Shown here piece after piece: positions 1-8,980 of a DNA stretch of 64,000 nt. This DNA comes from Geodermatophilaceae bacterium NBWT11. GTDB taxonomy: Bacteria > Actinomycetota > Actinomycetes > Mycobacteriales > Geodermatophilaceae. The notes beneath the pieces are model-generated. The model saw only the letters and a list, made by a program, of their open reading frames with translations. It did no database searches and was not told the DNA's origin. Made by a program: the position numbers and the translations under genes. Positions within the stretch are counted from its first letter, which is position 1. Each line of letters begins with the position of its first letter. The stretch spans positions 3,534,001 through 3,598,000 of the forward strand of contig CP043652.1 in NCBI GenBank assembly GCA_014218215.1. Direction: 5' to 3'.

Positions 1-735
1 CGCACCGAGTGGAACGCCAGTGGTCGCTTCCAGGGCCAGCTCGACCCGCCGCTGGACGCGACCGGCCGACGGCAGGCCACCGACGCCGCCGCCGACCTGG
101 TCACCTCCGGTCTGCCCGCCGACGCACTCGTGGTCAGCAGCGACCTGGTCCGGGGCCCGGGAGACCGCCCAGGCCCTCGGCGACCGGCTCGGCGTCCCGG
201 TGCGGGTCGACGAGCGGCTGCGCGAGCACGGGCTGGGCAGCTGGGAGGGCCGCACCCGCGACGAGGTCGCGTGTGACCTGCCCGAGCAGTACGCGGACTG
301 GATGGCCGGTCGCCCGGTGCGCGGCCGCGGCGGCGAGGACCCGGCCGAGGTCGCCCGCCGCGCGCAGGCGGCCCCTGGCCGACCTCCCGGCGGCACCGGT
401 GGCGGGTGGTGGTCACCCACGGTGGCACCGGTGGCCGGCTGATCGAGGCGCTGCTGGGCCTGGGCCCGGAGCACCGCCGGGTGTTCGGCCCGCTGGCCAA
501 CTGCCACTGGACCGAGCTGGCCTTCCAGGGCACCCGCTGGCGGGTGCTGCGGCACAACGTCGGTGCCCCGTCGGCAGGCCCGGGCGAGGGTGCGGCCCGG
601 CGCTCGGGCGCCGACACCGGACCCGACGTCGCCGAGGCCGCCGGGGTCTCCGATGCGCCGCTGGACCGTGGCGCGACCCCCGACGACGCCGCCCCTGCTG
701 CCGGCACGCCCACCGACGCCGACGCCGGGCTCTGA
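1..735 (+). pseudogene. Histidine phosphatase, GpgP-like, 5' truncated and frameshifted
   Basis: This is the tail of a phosphoglycerate-mutase-type histidine phosphatase. The window edge removes the N-terminus with the RHG catalytic motif; reading starts at RTEWNASGRFQGQLD, where family members have (RHGQ)TxxNxxxRxQGQLD. The second catalytic-histidine region, VVVTHGGTGG, is present near 406-435. Order with degV, comEA and comEC matches M. tuberculosis Rv2419c (glucosyl-3-phosphoglycerate phosphatase), so that role is likely but not proven. Three single-base insertions are needed to join the pieces: near 153-158 (a G run), near 372-376 (a C run) and near 386-390. Together they restore the frame. 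The protein after the last indel is uninterrupted to the TGA at 733. It is either a pseudogene or a correct gene with sequence errors; the indel-rich neighbourhood favours errors. Confidence 0.72.
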
Positions 736-743
736 GCGACGGC

Positions 744-749
744 TAGCCT
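744..749 (+). promoter_or_regulatory. Putative -10 element of a leaderless degV transcript
   Basis: TAGCCT fits the actinobacterial -10 pattern TANNNT and ends six bases before the degV ATG at 756. No Shine-Dalgarno sequence fits in that gap, so a leaderless mRNA starting at or next to the ATG is the natural reading. Confidence 0.4.
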
Positions 750-755
750 CCGGGC

Positions 756-1614
756 ATGTCCGTCGCCGTGGTCACCGACTCCACGGCGTACCTCCCCGAC
801 GACCTGACCGCCGCGTTCGGCATCGAGGTCGTCCCGCTCTACGTGGTGCTGACCGGGCGGTCCGGCCGTGAGGGCCTGGACGTCAGCCCGGCCGACGTGG
901 CCGGCACCCTGGCGGTGCGGGGGCAGCACGTCACCACCTCGCGGCCCACGCCGGGGGACTTTCGTCGCGGCCTACCGTCGCCGCCTGGACGCCGGTGCCG
1001 ACCGGGTGGTGTCGGTGCACCTGTCCAGCGAGCTGTCGGGCACCTGGGACGCCGCGCGGCTGGCCGCCGCCCAGGTCGGGACGCACGTGGTGAGCGTGGT
1101 CGACAGCCGGCAGGCCGCGATGGGCTCGGGCTTCGCGGTGCTCGCCGCGGCCCGCGCCGCGGCCGCCGGCCGCTCCGCGGAGGAGGTCGCCGCGGCCGCC
1201 CGCCGGACCGCCGCGGCCACCCGGACGCTCTTCGTCGTCGACACCCTGGAGCACCTGCGCCGCGGGGGCCGGATCGGCCCGGCCGCAGCCGCGCTGGGCA
1301 CCGCACTGGCCGTGAAGCCCGTGCTGCACGTCGAGGACGGTCGCATCGTCGCCCTGGAGAAGGTCCGCACGACGACGCGGGCGGTGGCCAAGATGGTCCA
1401 GCGCGTCGTCGACATCGCCGCCGGTGCGCCGGTCTCGGTGGCGGTGCACCACCTCGCCGCCCCGGAACGGGCCCGGGCGCTGGCCGAGGAGCTGCGGTCC
1501 CGGTTGCCCGCGCTGCGTGGCGAGGTCCATCTGGCCGAGCTCGGTGCCGCGATCGGTGCCCACGTGGGCCCCGGTGCCGTGGGTGTGGTCGTCGACCCGA
1601 CCGACCGGGACTGA
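756..1614 (+). CDS. DegV family fatty-acid-binding protein (one frameshift)
   Basis: DegV proteins bind a fatty acid; in Firmicutes relatives feed it to fatty acid kinase FakA. The N-terminus MSVAVVTDSTAYLPDD and the segment VTTSRPTPGDF are diagnostic of the family. The C-terminal domain has DTLEHLRRGGRIG, another strong family motif, and VKPVLHVEDGRI. One extra T at about 959-962 (GACTTTCGTC where GACTTCGTC is expected) shifts the frame between PGDF and VAAYRRRL. With that base removed the protein is about 285 residues, the usual size. The start is the ATG at 756 directly after a -10-like TAGCCT. Position next to a GpgP-like phosphatase matches mycobacterial order (Rv2417c). The single indel looks like a sequence error. 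Confidence 0.85.
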
Positions 1615-1625
1615 ACCGGCGGCGT

Positions 1626-3197
1626 TCAGCCCGCGCAGTGCCCCCGGGGCCGCCAGGCACTGCTGAGCGTCACCGGGCCCGGTGCGCCGACCCGGAGCAG
1701 GACGGTGCCCGGGGTCGGACCGGGTGCCACGCAGGCGTCCCCGGCGGTCACGTCCAGGCGGTCGGACCAGAAGAGCGACAGCTCGACCCGTCCCGCCCCG
1801 GCGGCGGTCAGCGTCACCGACCGTCGGTCGCTGCCGGTCAGCACCGCGTCGCCGGCCAGCACCAGCCCGGGTCCGTCCACCGCGTAGAGCGTCCACGTGT
1901 CGTCGGACCACACCGGGGACAGCCCGGGCACCCCGCGGCGCACCAGCGCGGCCTCCTGACGGGCTGCCCAGTCCGGACGCCGGTCCGACAGCGCCACCCA
2001 GGAGACCCCTCGGTCGCGCAGCCAACCCAGGTAGCTCCCGGCGTCCAGCGACCCGTCGTAGAAGACCGGGTTGCGGGCCAGGTCGAGCTGGCGCGTCCAG
2101 CCGCGGGCCAGGGGGACGGTGGCGGCCAGCAGCGACTCCTGGTGGGTGGCCAGCGGCACGACCTCGACCCGGCCGACCGGCCCCCGACGCTCCAGCTCGG
2201 CCAGCAACCCGGCGCTGCCGGTCCGGGCCACCGCGTCGGCCGGGCCGCCCCGGGCGGAGAGGTCGCCGGGCACCAGCGGGGGGAGCAGCCAGGTCACCAG
2301 CGCGGCGGCCAGCGCCACCAGCACCCGGTCCCGGCGGGCCAGCCCCACCAGCACCGGCACCGCGAACAGCAGCACCAGCCGCGTCGCGTTCGACCCGACC
2401 GGGTCCGGGACGGCCCAGGCGAGCAGCAGCCCGGCCGCGGTGAGCCCCGCGCCCACCCGGGCCACCGGCTGGTCGGGGCCCAGCACGGCCGCGACCACGA
2501 GGGCGGCCAGCACCGCGGCGGCCATCTGGTGGGCCGAGCCGGTCATCGGGCCGCCGGCCGCGCCCAGGCCCACCATCGCCGCCAGCGGGAGGCCCGCCCC
2601 GATCGTCAGGGCGACCGCGTCGGCGGTGTGGCGCAGCGGTCGCCCGGAACCGCAGACCCAGGCGACGGCGGCGAGCCCCAGGAACACGGCCACCACCGGG
2701 CTCAGGCCCCCGGCCACGGCGGCCAGGACGGCCGTACCCATCCGCCGCCGGACCGGCGGCCAGCGGCGGCCGGCCGCGCAGAGGGCGAGGAGTCCCACGG
2801 CGAGACCCAGGGCGAACGTCGTCCGGCCCGACAGCTGGTCGGCCCCGAACGCGAGTGCCGCGGTGGCCCCCGCCGCGATCGGACGGCCCGCACCGGCCCG
2901 CCGGAGCAGGGCCGTCGTGGCGGTCGCCCCGACCACCGTGGCGAGGACGCCGGGCACCGCCGGGCCGGCCCAGGACATCAGCCACGGCGAGAGCAGGCTG
3001 TAGGAGACGGCGGGCGAGCCGGCGTACCAGCCCAGGTCCACCGGGTGGTCGCCCCCGAGGCCGCCCAGGAGGCCCACCACTGCTGGGCCACCAGGTCGGC
3101 CCCCACCCAGGGCAGGAGCTCGACCCAGCACGGCCACGGCCAGCGCGAGGACGGCGGTCGTGCGCAGCGGGTCGAGAGGTCGGGTCCACGTGCGCAC
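1626..3197 (-). CDS. Polytopic membrane protein of unknown function (two compensating frameshifts)
   Basis: A protein of about 523 residues with many hydrophobic segments over its first 330 residues, then a soluble C-terminal part of about 190 residues. I do not recognise a named family. The early segment HPVDLGWYAGSPAVSYSLLSPWL is reminiscent of the first extracytoplasmic loop of GT-C-like membrane enzymes, so a lipid-linked sugar transferase is possible but speculative. Two compensating indels sit near the N-terminus: an extra base in the CCC at 3124-3126 and a missing base in the C run at 3052-3056. Between them the correct frame reads VELLPWVGADLVAQQWWASWAAS, which restores a sensible segment. 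The GTG at 3197 is preferred because GGGAGGGGG lies about 7 bases upstream; an earlier GTG at 3239 is also open. The gene is convergent with degV. Confidence 0.6.
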   Translation of the reverse strand: MRTWTRPLDPLRTTAVLALAVAVLGRAPALGGGRPGGPAVVGLLGGLGGDHPVDLGWYAGSPAVSYSLLSPWLMSWAGPAVPGVLATVVGATATTALLRRAGAGRPIAAGATAALAFGADQLSGRTTFALGLAVGLLALCAAGRRWPPVRRRMGTAVLAAVAGGLSPVVAVFLGLAAVAWVCGSGRPLRHTADAVALTIGAGLPLAAMVGLGAAGGPMTGSAHQMAAAVLAALVVAAVLGPDQPVARVGAGLTAAGLLLAWAVPDPVGSNATRLVLLFAVPVLVGLARRDRVLVALAAALVTWLLPPLVPGDLSARGGPADAVARTGSAGLLAELERRGPVGRVEVVPLATHQESLLAATVPLARGWTRQLDLARNPVFYDGSLDAGSYLGWLRDRGVSWVALSDRRPDWAARQEAALVRRGVPGLSPVWSDDTWTLYAVDGPGLVLAGDAVLTGSDRRSVTLTAAGAGRVELSLFWSDRLDVTAGDACVAPGPTPGTVLLRVGAPGPVTLSSAWRPRGHCAG

Positions 3198-3228
3198 GCT
3201 GACCCCCTCCCGCCCGGTCCTGCTGCCC

Positions 3229-3301
3229 GTCGTCCACACCAGGGTGCGTTGTCCACAGATGTGCCGGGGGCAGCAGGTGGGCCCCCACGCCGTCCTAGCG
3301 T
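3229..3301 (+). promoter_or_regulatory. comEA promoter: twin GTCCACA boxes and -10
   Basis: GTCGTCCACACC lies at 3229-3240 and a second GTCCACA at 3251-3257, 19 bp apart start to start. TAGCGT at 3296-3301 fits a TANNNT -10 element and is followed six bases later by the comEA GTG, suggesting a leaderless transcript. No -35-like hexamer is visible. The same three elements occur with identical spacing before comEC, so the boxes probably bind a shared activator. The second box reads TTGTCCACA, which is also the actinobacterial DnaA-box consensus; alone it is not evidence of an origin. Confidence 0.55.
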
Positions 3302-3307
3302 GCCGCC

Positions 3308-4200
3308 GTGTTGTTCTCCTCGCGCCGCGACGACGACGCCGACGTCATCCGGGCCCGCCTGCGTGCCCTGCTCGACGACGGGTCCGCCCGCCGGGGCTGG
3401 CTGCCCCAGGACGACGCCGAGGACGACCCGGCCGACGCGTGGGGCGACGACGTGGTGACGGTGCCCGTTCCGCCCCACGGGCGCACCCCGGGTCGGGTCG
3501 CACCGGTCGGCGCCCCCGACACCGCCGACCCCTCCGAGGGCCCTGTCGACCGCGTGGGCCGGCACCGCGCGGCCGGCACCGAGGTGCGGGTGCCCCCCGG
3601 TCGCACCGGGGCGCGGGCGATGTGGATCGCGGCCGTCCTGGCCGGGGCGCTGGTCGTCGGGTGGAGCTGGCTGGGCCGGCCCGCCGTGGACCCTGCGCCG
3701 GTCCTCGGCGCCGCCGTGTCCTCCGCACCCGCTGCGGCGACCGTGCCGCCATCCCCGAGCACGGCCGCCGCCGCGGGATCCGTGGTGGTCGTCGCCGTGG
3801 TCGGGCAGGTGGTCTCCCCGGGCCTGGTCACCCTGCCGGCCGGGTCGCGGGTGGCCGACGCGCTCGCCGCGGCGGGCGGGCTGCTGCCCGAGGCCGACCC
3901 GGCGTCGGTCAACGCCGCTGCCCTGGTGACCGACGGCCAGCAGATCGCGGTCGGGGTCCCGGCGCCGGGCCCGCCCCGGCCGCCGACGGCACCCCGGCGG
4001 TGGCCGGGGGACCGGTCGACCTGAACACCGCCACGGTCGCCGACCTCGACACCCTGCCCGGCATCGGTCCGGTGCTGGCCCAGCGGATCGTCGACCACCG
4101 CACGGAGTCCGGGGCGTTCACCTCCGTCGAACAGCTCGACGACGTCAGCGGCATCGGCCCCGCCCTCTACGCCGAGGTCTCCCCACTGGTCACCGTCTGA
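3308..4200 (+). CDS. comEA: ComEA-like DNA-binding competence protein (one frameshift)
   Basis: ComEA is the membrane-anchored receptor that binds incoming double-stranded DNA in natural transformation. Visible in order: a charged cytoplasmic N-terminus of about 100 residues, one membrane segment (AMWIAAVLAGALVVGW), an Ala/Pro linker, an SLBB-type domain (VVVVAVVGQVVSPGLVTLPAGSRV) and a C-terminal helix-hairpin-helix pair beginning VDLNTATVADLDTLPGIGPVLAQRIVDHR. One base is missing near 3966-3972 (GGGCCCGCC where GGGCCCCGCC is expected), so the helix-hairpin-helix is in another frame; restoring it joins APGP to APAADGTPAVAGGPVDLN. The protein is then about 297 residues. The start is the GTG at 3308, just after the -10 element. 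comEC lies downstream beyond bluB. Confidence 0.85.
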
Positions 4201-4223
4201 GGGGCGCGCGGTGGGATGGGGGC

Positions 4224-4867
4224 ATGGGCGACGGGCTGCACGATCTGTACGAGGTCATCCACTCCCGGCGGGACGTGCGCCGGGAGTTCGTCGGGGGACC
4301 GGTCGAGCCGGCGGTGCTGCGGCGGGTGCTGGAGGCTGCGCACGCGGCACCGAGCGTCGGGCTGACCCAGCCCTGGGACTTCGTGCTGGTCCGTGACGAC
4401 GGGCTGCGGTCCGCGTTCCAGACCCACGTCGCGGCCGAGCGGGAGGTCTTCGACGCGACCCTGGACGCCGGGCAGGCAGCGACCTTCGCCCGCATCTCCG
4501 TCGAGGGGTGCTCCAGTCGTCGCTGGGCGTCGTCGTCACCTACGACCCCACCCGTGGTGCACCGGCGGTGCTGGGTCGGCACGCGATCGCCGACGCCGGC
4601 CTCTACTCGACCTGCCTGGCGATCCAGAACCTGTGGCTGGCCGCGACCGCCGAGGGTTGGGGAGTGGGGTGGGTGTCCTTCTACCGGGAGCCCTTCCTGC
4701 GTGAGCTGCTCGGGATCCCCGCGCACGTCCGCCCGGTCGCCTGGCTCTGCGTCGGCCCGGTCGAGGGGCTGCAGGACGTCCCCGACCTGGAGCGGCACGG
4801 CTGGCGTCGGCGGCGGTCGCTGGACGAGGCGCTGCACGCCGACCGCTGGGGCACCCCCGCCCCGTAG
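4224..4867 (+). CDS. bluB: 5,6-dimethylbenzimidazole synthase BluB (one frameshift)
   Basis: BluB is a nitroreductase-fold flavoenzyme that breaks down reduced FMN with O2 to give 5,6-dimethylbenzimidazole, the lower ligand of cobalamin. Family motifs seen: RRDVRREFVGGPV for flavin binding, HAAPSVGLTQPWDF, and YSTCLAIQNLWLAATAEGWGVGWVS. The GLTQPW and AIQNLW stretches separate BluB from ordinary nitroreductases. One G is missing at about 4503-4506 (GAGGGGTGCTC where GAGGGGGTGCTC is expected); adding it joins ARISVEG to VLQSSLGVVVTYDPTRG and gives about 214 residues, the normal size. The ATG at 4224 follows a GGGATGGGGG stretch. The gene ends in TAG, notable here because the selC gene in this window should read UAG. 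No other cobalamin gene is nearby, so its place between two com genes is odd. Confidence 0.85.
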
Positions 4868-4892
4868 CAGCCCGGCGGTGCCCGTGCCGGCC

Positions 4893-4965
4893 GTCGTCCA
4901 CACCGGGGAGCGGCGTCCACACCTCCCGGGAGACCGCACCGGGCGACCGAGGCTCTCCCTAGCGT
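4893..4965 (+). promoter_or_regulatory. comEC promoter: twin GTCCACA boxes and -10
   Basis: GTCGTCCACACC at 4893-4904, GTCCACA at 4915-4921 and TAGCGT at 4960-4965 repeat the comEA promoter with every element offset by exactly 1664 bp. The GTG start of comEC follows the -10 by seven bases, again suggesting a leaderless transcript. The DNA between the second box and the -10 is not conserved between the two promoters, so the match is not simply a recent duplication. Confidence 0.6.
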
Positions 4966-4972
4966 CCGATCC

Positions 4973-7404
4973 GTGCAGCGGCGACGGGTCTGGGAGCGCT
5001 GGTCGTGGGTCGACCTGCGGCTGGTCCCGCCCGCCCTCACCGTCTGGTCGCTCACCCTGCTCCTCCCGGTGCTCCCGCCGCCGGTGCTGCTGGTCCTGCC
5101 GGCGGCCGCAGCCCTCCTCGCACTGACCACGGGCCGACTGCTCCGCGGCCCCCGCCGCTGGGCCGTCGTGGCCTGTCTCGCGGCCGTGGCGGTGACCGCG
5201 GTGCTGGCCTCGGTGCGGGCGGGGGAGCGGTCGGCGTCGCCGCTGCCCGCGCTGGCCGACCGCGGCGGTGTCGTCGAGGTGGTCCTCACCGTCGACGAGG
5301 AGCCCCGGGTGCTCACCGGGGGCGCCGGGCCGGCCCGGGTGCTCGTACCGGGCTCGGTCACCGCCGTCGTCGGTGGCCCGGCGATGCGCCCGGCCCGGGT
5401 CCTGGTCTTCGGGCCCGCCGACGAGTGGGACGCGGTGCTGCCGGGCACCGCGGTCACCCTGCGCGCATCGCCCGGTCGGGCGGAGGACGGCGACGACGTG
5501 GTCGCCGTGCTGTCCGCCCGGAGCCCGCCGAGCACCGTGGCGCCCGCCGGGGCGGGGCTCCAGGTCGCGGCGGACCTGCGGCGCGGGCTGGCCGACGCCG
5601 GCGCCCGGGTGCTGCCGCCGGCCCCGGCCGGTCTGCTGCCCGGCCTCGTCGTGGGCGACACCTCGGGGATGGACCCCCAGGTCACGGCCGACTTCCGCCG
5701 CGCCGGGCTGGGCCACCTGACGGCCGTGTCCGGGGCGAACGTGGCCATCGTGCTGGCCCTCCTGCTGTGGCCACTGCGCCGCAGGCTCGTCGACCGGCGG
5801 TGGCAGGCAGTCGTCGGCGCTCTCGGGCTGCTCGGGTACGTGGTGCTGGCCCGGCCGAGCCCCAGCGTGCTGCGGGCCGCCGCGATGGGGGCGGTCACGC
5901 TGCTCGCCCTGGCCTCCGGGCGCTCCCGGGTCGCGGTGCCCGCCCTGGGCGCTGCGGTCGTCGTGCTGCTGCTGGTCGACCCGCGGCTGGCCGCCGACCC
6001 GGGCTTCGCGCTGTCGGTGGTCGCGACCGCGGGCATCGTGCTGCTCTCGCCGGGCTGGTCCCGGTCGTTGCGGCGGCGGGGCACCCCGGTCCTGCTGGCC
6101 GACGCCCTGGCGGTCAGTGCCGCGGCCGGTCTCGTCACCGCGCCGCTGGTCGCGGGCTTCTCCGGACTGGTCAGCGTGGTCTCCCTGCCGGCCAACCTGC
6201 TGGTCGCCCCCGCCGTCGCCCCGGCCACCGTGCTGGGCCTGCTCGCCACCCTGGCCGGCCCGGTCAGCCCACCGGTCGCCGACCTGCTGGTCTGGGCGGC
6301 CGGCTGGCCCACCCGCTGGCTGGTGCTGGTCGCCGACCGGGCTGCCGCGGTGCCCGACGGTGCCGGCGGGTGGCCGGGAGGCGTGGGTGGTGCGGTGCTG
6401 TTGACCGCACTGCTCGGCGTCGCGGCCGTCGTGCTGGTGCGCTGGCCGTGCACCCGCCCGCTGGCGCTGGCAGCCGTGGTCGGGGGTGGTGGTGCTCGGC
6501 TGGCCGGTCCGGCAGGTCACCAGCGGGTGGCCGGTGCCCGGCAGCGTGCTCGTGGCCTGCGACGTCGGCCAGGGCGACGCCCTCGTGCTGCCCACGGGGC
6601 CGGGCGAGGGCGTGCTCGTCGACGCCGGCCCCGACCCCGGACTCGTCGACGACTGCCTCCGGCGGCTGGGCATCGACCGGCTGCCGCTGGTGCTGCTCTC
6701 CCACCTGGATGCCGACCACGTCACCGGGCTGGCGGGGGCGCTGGAGGGCCGTGAGGTCCTCGAGGTGCTCACCGGGCCGCTGGCACCCACCGACGACCGG
6801 CTGCCCGCGGTCCGGGGGATCGCGGAACGGGCGGGGGCGGCGGTCGGTGTGCTGGCCGCCGGAGAGTCCCGCACCGTCGGCAGCGCTCTGGTCGAGGCAC
6901 TCGCGCCCGATCCGTCCGACGCGGTGCCCTCGGCGGACCCGAACGGCCTGTCCCTCGTGGTCCGGGTGACCCAGCACGGCCTGCGGCTGCTCCTCACCGG
7001 TGACCTGGGGGAGGAGTCCGAGACCCGGATCCTGCGGCGCGGGTCGACCTGCGCGCCGACGTGCTCAAGGTGCCCCACCACGGCAGCGGGGACGCCGACC
7101 CGGACTTCCTCGCCGCCACCGGGGCCCGGGTGGCGCTGGTCTCGGTCGGGGTGGACAACGGCTACGGGCACCCCACCGGCCGGCTGCTCGACTGGCTGGC
7201 CGCCGACGGCATGCGGGTGCACCGCACCGACCTCGAGGGCGACCTGGCCGTCGTGGGCTCCGCCGGCTCCTGGGGGGTGGCGGTCCGCGGGCCCGACGAG
7301 GTCCAGCGCGCCGTCGCGGCCGGGCCGCCGGACGGCGTGTCCGGGACCGGACGGAGGACCTCCCGGGGCCGTCCCGGCCGGGCGTCGCTGTCGGTCCCCC
7401 GTGA
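4973..7404 (+). CDS. comEC: ComEC/Rec2 DNA uptake channel (two frameshifts)
   Basis: ComEC forms the inner-membrane channel that takes up single-stranded DNA. Seen in order: two or three N-terminal membrane segments, an OB-like soluble region (about residues 80-190), the hydrophobic competence domain from LLPGLVVGDTSGMD with the family motif HLTAVSGANVAIVLALL, and a C-terminal metallo-beta-lactamase-like domain (VACDVGQGDALVL, then SHLDADHVTGL, later KVPHHGSGD). Two indels break it: an extra G in the run at about 6480-6484, and a missing G at about 7040-7043 before VDLRADVLKVPHHG. Restored, the protein is about 800 residues. The 3' end is uncertain: after the second indel the frame stays open to 7558, 142 bp into holA, while stops in the other frames lie at 7404 and 7412, so a third indel near 7300-7400 is likely. 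Confidence 0.82.
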
Positions 7405-7416
7405 CACGATGAGGTC

Positions 7417-8431
7417 GTGCCCGTCGCCGCCCCTCCGCCGCCCACGTCGCGCCTGCGGATCGTGGTCGGGGAGGAAGAGCTGCTCCGCTCCCGCGCGGTC
7501 TCCGCCGTCCGCGCCGCCTCGCTGGAGGCCGACCCGGGCACCGAGGAGCACGAGCTGACAGCCCTCGGGCTGCCCCCCGGGCAGCTGGCGGACGTACTGG
7601 CGCCCTCGCTGTTCGGCGGGCACCGGCTGGTGGTCGTCTGGGGGGTGCACGAGGCCGCCTCCGGGCTGGTCGACTCGCTGCTCAGCTACGCGAAGGAGCC
7701 CGACCCCGAGCTGACGCTGGTGCTCGTGCACCACGGCGGCAAGCGCAACGAGGCCCTGCTGACCGCCTTCCGCAAGGCCGGCGCCGCCGTGGACGAGTGC
7801 CCGAAGGTCGCCTCGGCCGGGGAGCGGATCGCCTTCGTGCGCAACGAGGTGCGGCGGGTCGGCGGCCGGATCACCCCCGACGCCGTGACCGCGCTCGTGG
7901 AGGCCGTCGGCAACGACCTGCGCGGGCTGTCGGCGGCCGCCAGCCAGCTGGTCAGCGACTTCGGTGGCTCCATCGACGCCGACGCCGTGGCCCGGTACCA
8001 CCGCGGGCAGGCCGAGGTCACCGGGTTCACCGTGGCCGAGCGGGTCCTGGTCGGGGACCACACCGGGTCCATCGAGATGCTGCGCTGGGCGCTGGACCGC
8101 GGGGTCCCGCACGTTGCTGCTCGCCGATGCCATCGCCGACGGGGTGCGCACCGCCGCCCGGGTCGCCTCGCTCAACACCACCAACATCGGCGAGCTCGCG
8201 CGCACCCTCCGGCTGCCGCCGTGGAAGGTGAAGAAGGCCCAGGCGCAGGCCCGGGGCTGGACGATCGACGCACTGCAGCAGGCCATCGGGGTGGCTGCCT
8301 CGCTCAACGCCGACGTCAAGGGCGTGGCAGCCAGCGCCGACTACGCGCTGGAGCGAGCGGTCCGCCGGATCGTGGCCCTGCGGGTCGAGGCCGGGGCCGG
8401 TCGGGGGTCCCGGGTGCCCGCCCGGCGCTGA
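7417..8431 (+). CDS. holA: DNA polymerase III delta subunit (one frameshift)
   Basis: HolA is the clamp-loader subunit that opens the beta clamp at replication forks. The reading RIVVGEEELLRSRAVSAVRAA begins the fold, AKEPDPELTLVLVHHGG follows, and ELTLVLVHHGGKRNEALLTAF and ISPEAV-like RITPDAVTALVEAVGNDLRGL match actinobacterial HolA. The C-terminal lid domain has LNTTNIGELARTLRLPPWKVKKAQ and ALERAVRRIVAL. An extra T at about 8111-8112 (CACGTTGCTG for CACGTGCTG) shifts the frame; with it removed the segment reads GVPHVLLADAIADGVRTAAR. The start is the GTG at 7417. Because holA is essential and normally single-copy, an inactivating frameshift is implausible, which supports sequence error across this end of the window. 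Order comEC-holA-rpsT is the same as in M. tuberculosis. Confidence 0.88.
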
Positions 8432-8446
8432 TCACGCCGTGGAACG

Positions 8447-8485
8447 CGACGAGCCCCCGTCCCCGGTGGGGGAGGGGGCTCGTCG
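8447..8485. terminator. Bidirectional hairpin terminator between holA and rpsT
   Basis: CGACGAGCCCCC at 8447-8458 pairs perfectly with GGGGGCTCGTCG at 8474-8485; an inner TCCCC/GGGGA pairing extends the stem to about 17 bp with a GGTG loop. The two flanking genes converge on it. There is no U tract, as is common in high-GC actinobacteria. Confidence 0.8.
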
Positions 8486-8520
8486 GGAGCGCGCCGCGAC
8501 CGGGGGCCGCGGACGTCGCG

Positions 8521-8781
8521 TCAGATGCTGGCGGCCTGCTTGGCCAGCGCCGACTTGCGGTTCGCCGCCTGGTTCTTGTGGATGACGCCCTTGCTCGCGG
8601 CCTTGTCGAGCGCCTTCGAGACGGTCAGCAGCGCCGCGTTGGCAGCCTCGGCGTCGCCGGTGCCGGCAGCCTTGTGGAAGCGTCGGACCGACGTCTTCAG
8701 GGCGGAACGGACCGCGACGTTGCGCTTGCGCGCGATCTCGTTGGTCTTGATCCGCTTGATCTGGGACTTGATGTTCGCCAC
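8521..8781 (-). CDS. rpsT: 30S ribosomal protein S20
   Basis: An 86-residue basic protein that binds 16S rRNA early in small-subunit assembly. The N-terminus [21 protein letters not shown] and the C-terminal [18 protein letters not shown] are diagnostic. Length is normal for S20. The start codon is GTG at 8781. The gene is divergent from lepA, with about 200 bp between starts, and convergent with holA across the hairpin at 8447-8485. The same holA/rpsT arrangement is found in mycobacteria. Confidence 0.97.
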   Translation of the reverse strand: MANIKSQIKRIKTNEIARKRNVAVRSALKTSVRRFHKAAGTGDAEAANAALLTVSKALDKAASKGVIHKNQAANRKSALAKQAASI

Positions 8782-8980
8782 GCGTGAGCCTCAGGGTGTT
8801 CGGAGGGAGGGGTACTTCTGACAGTGCGTCCGCGGCAGCGCAGGACGCACCACAGGACCGGTCTCACAAGATACCAGGGACCCGGGAGCACCCACCAGGT
8901 CGCACCGGGTGCTCCGGCCCACGGCGACACCGGAGGTGAGCGGTCACGTCGTCGTCGGGACGTGGGACCATGGCAGCACT

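Noticed and set aside
3249-3257. TTGTCCACA, a perfect actinobacterial DnaA box
   Set aside because: A single box with no cluster, no AT-rich region and no dnaA/dnaN nearby. It is better explained as part of the twin-box comEA promoter.
931-3288. Very long open frames on the opposite strand (for example 785 residues here, and others over dnaG and glyS)
   Set aside because: In GC-rich DNA the antisense frames of real genes stay open. They are Arg/Gly/Pro-rich, lack any domain and overlap well-supported genes.
3960-7045. Programmed frameshifting as the reason for the breaks in comEA, bluB and comEC
   Set aside because: The breaks are of both signs, lie in plain G or C runs without slippery heptamers or downstream pseudoknots, and also hit genes never known to use frameshifting.
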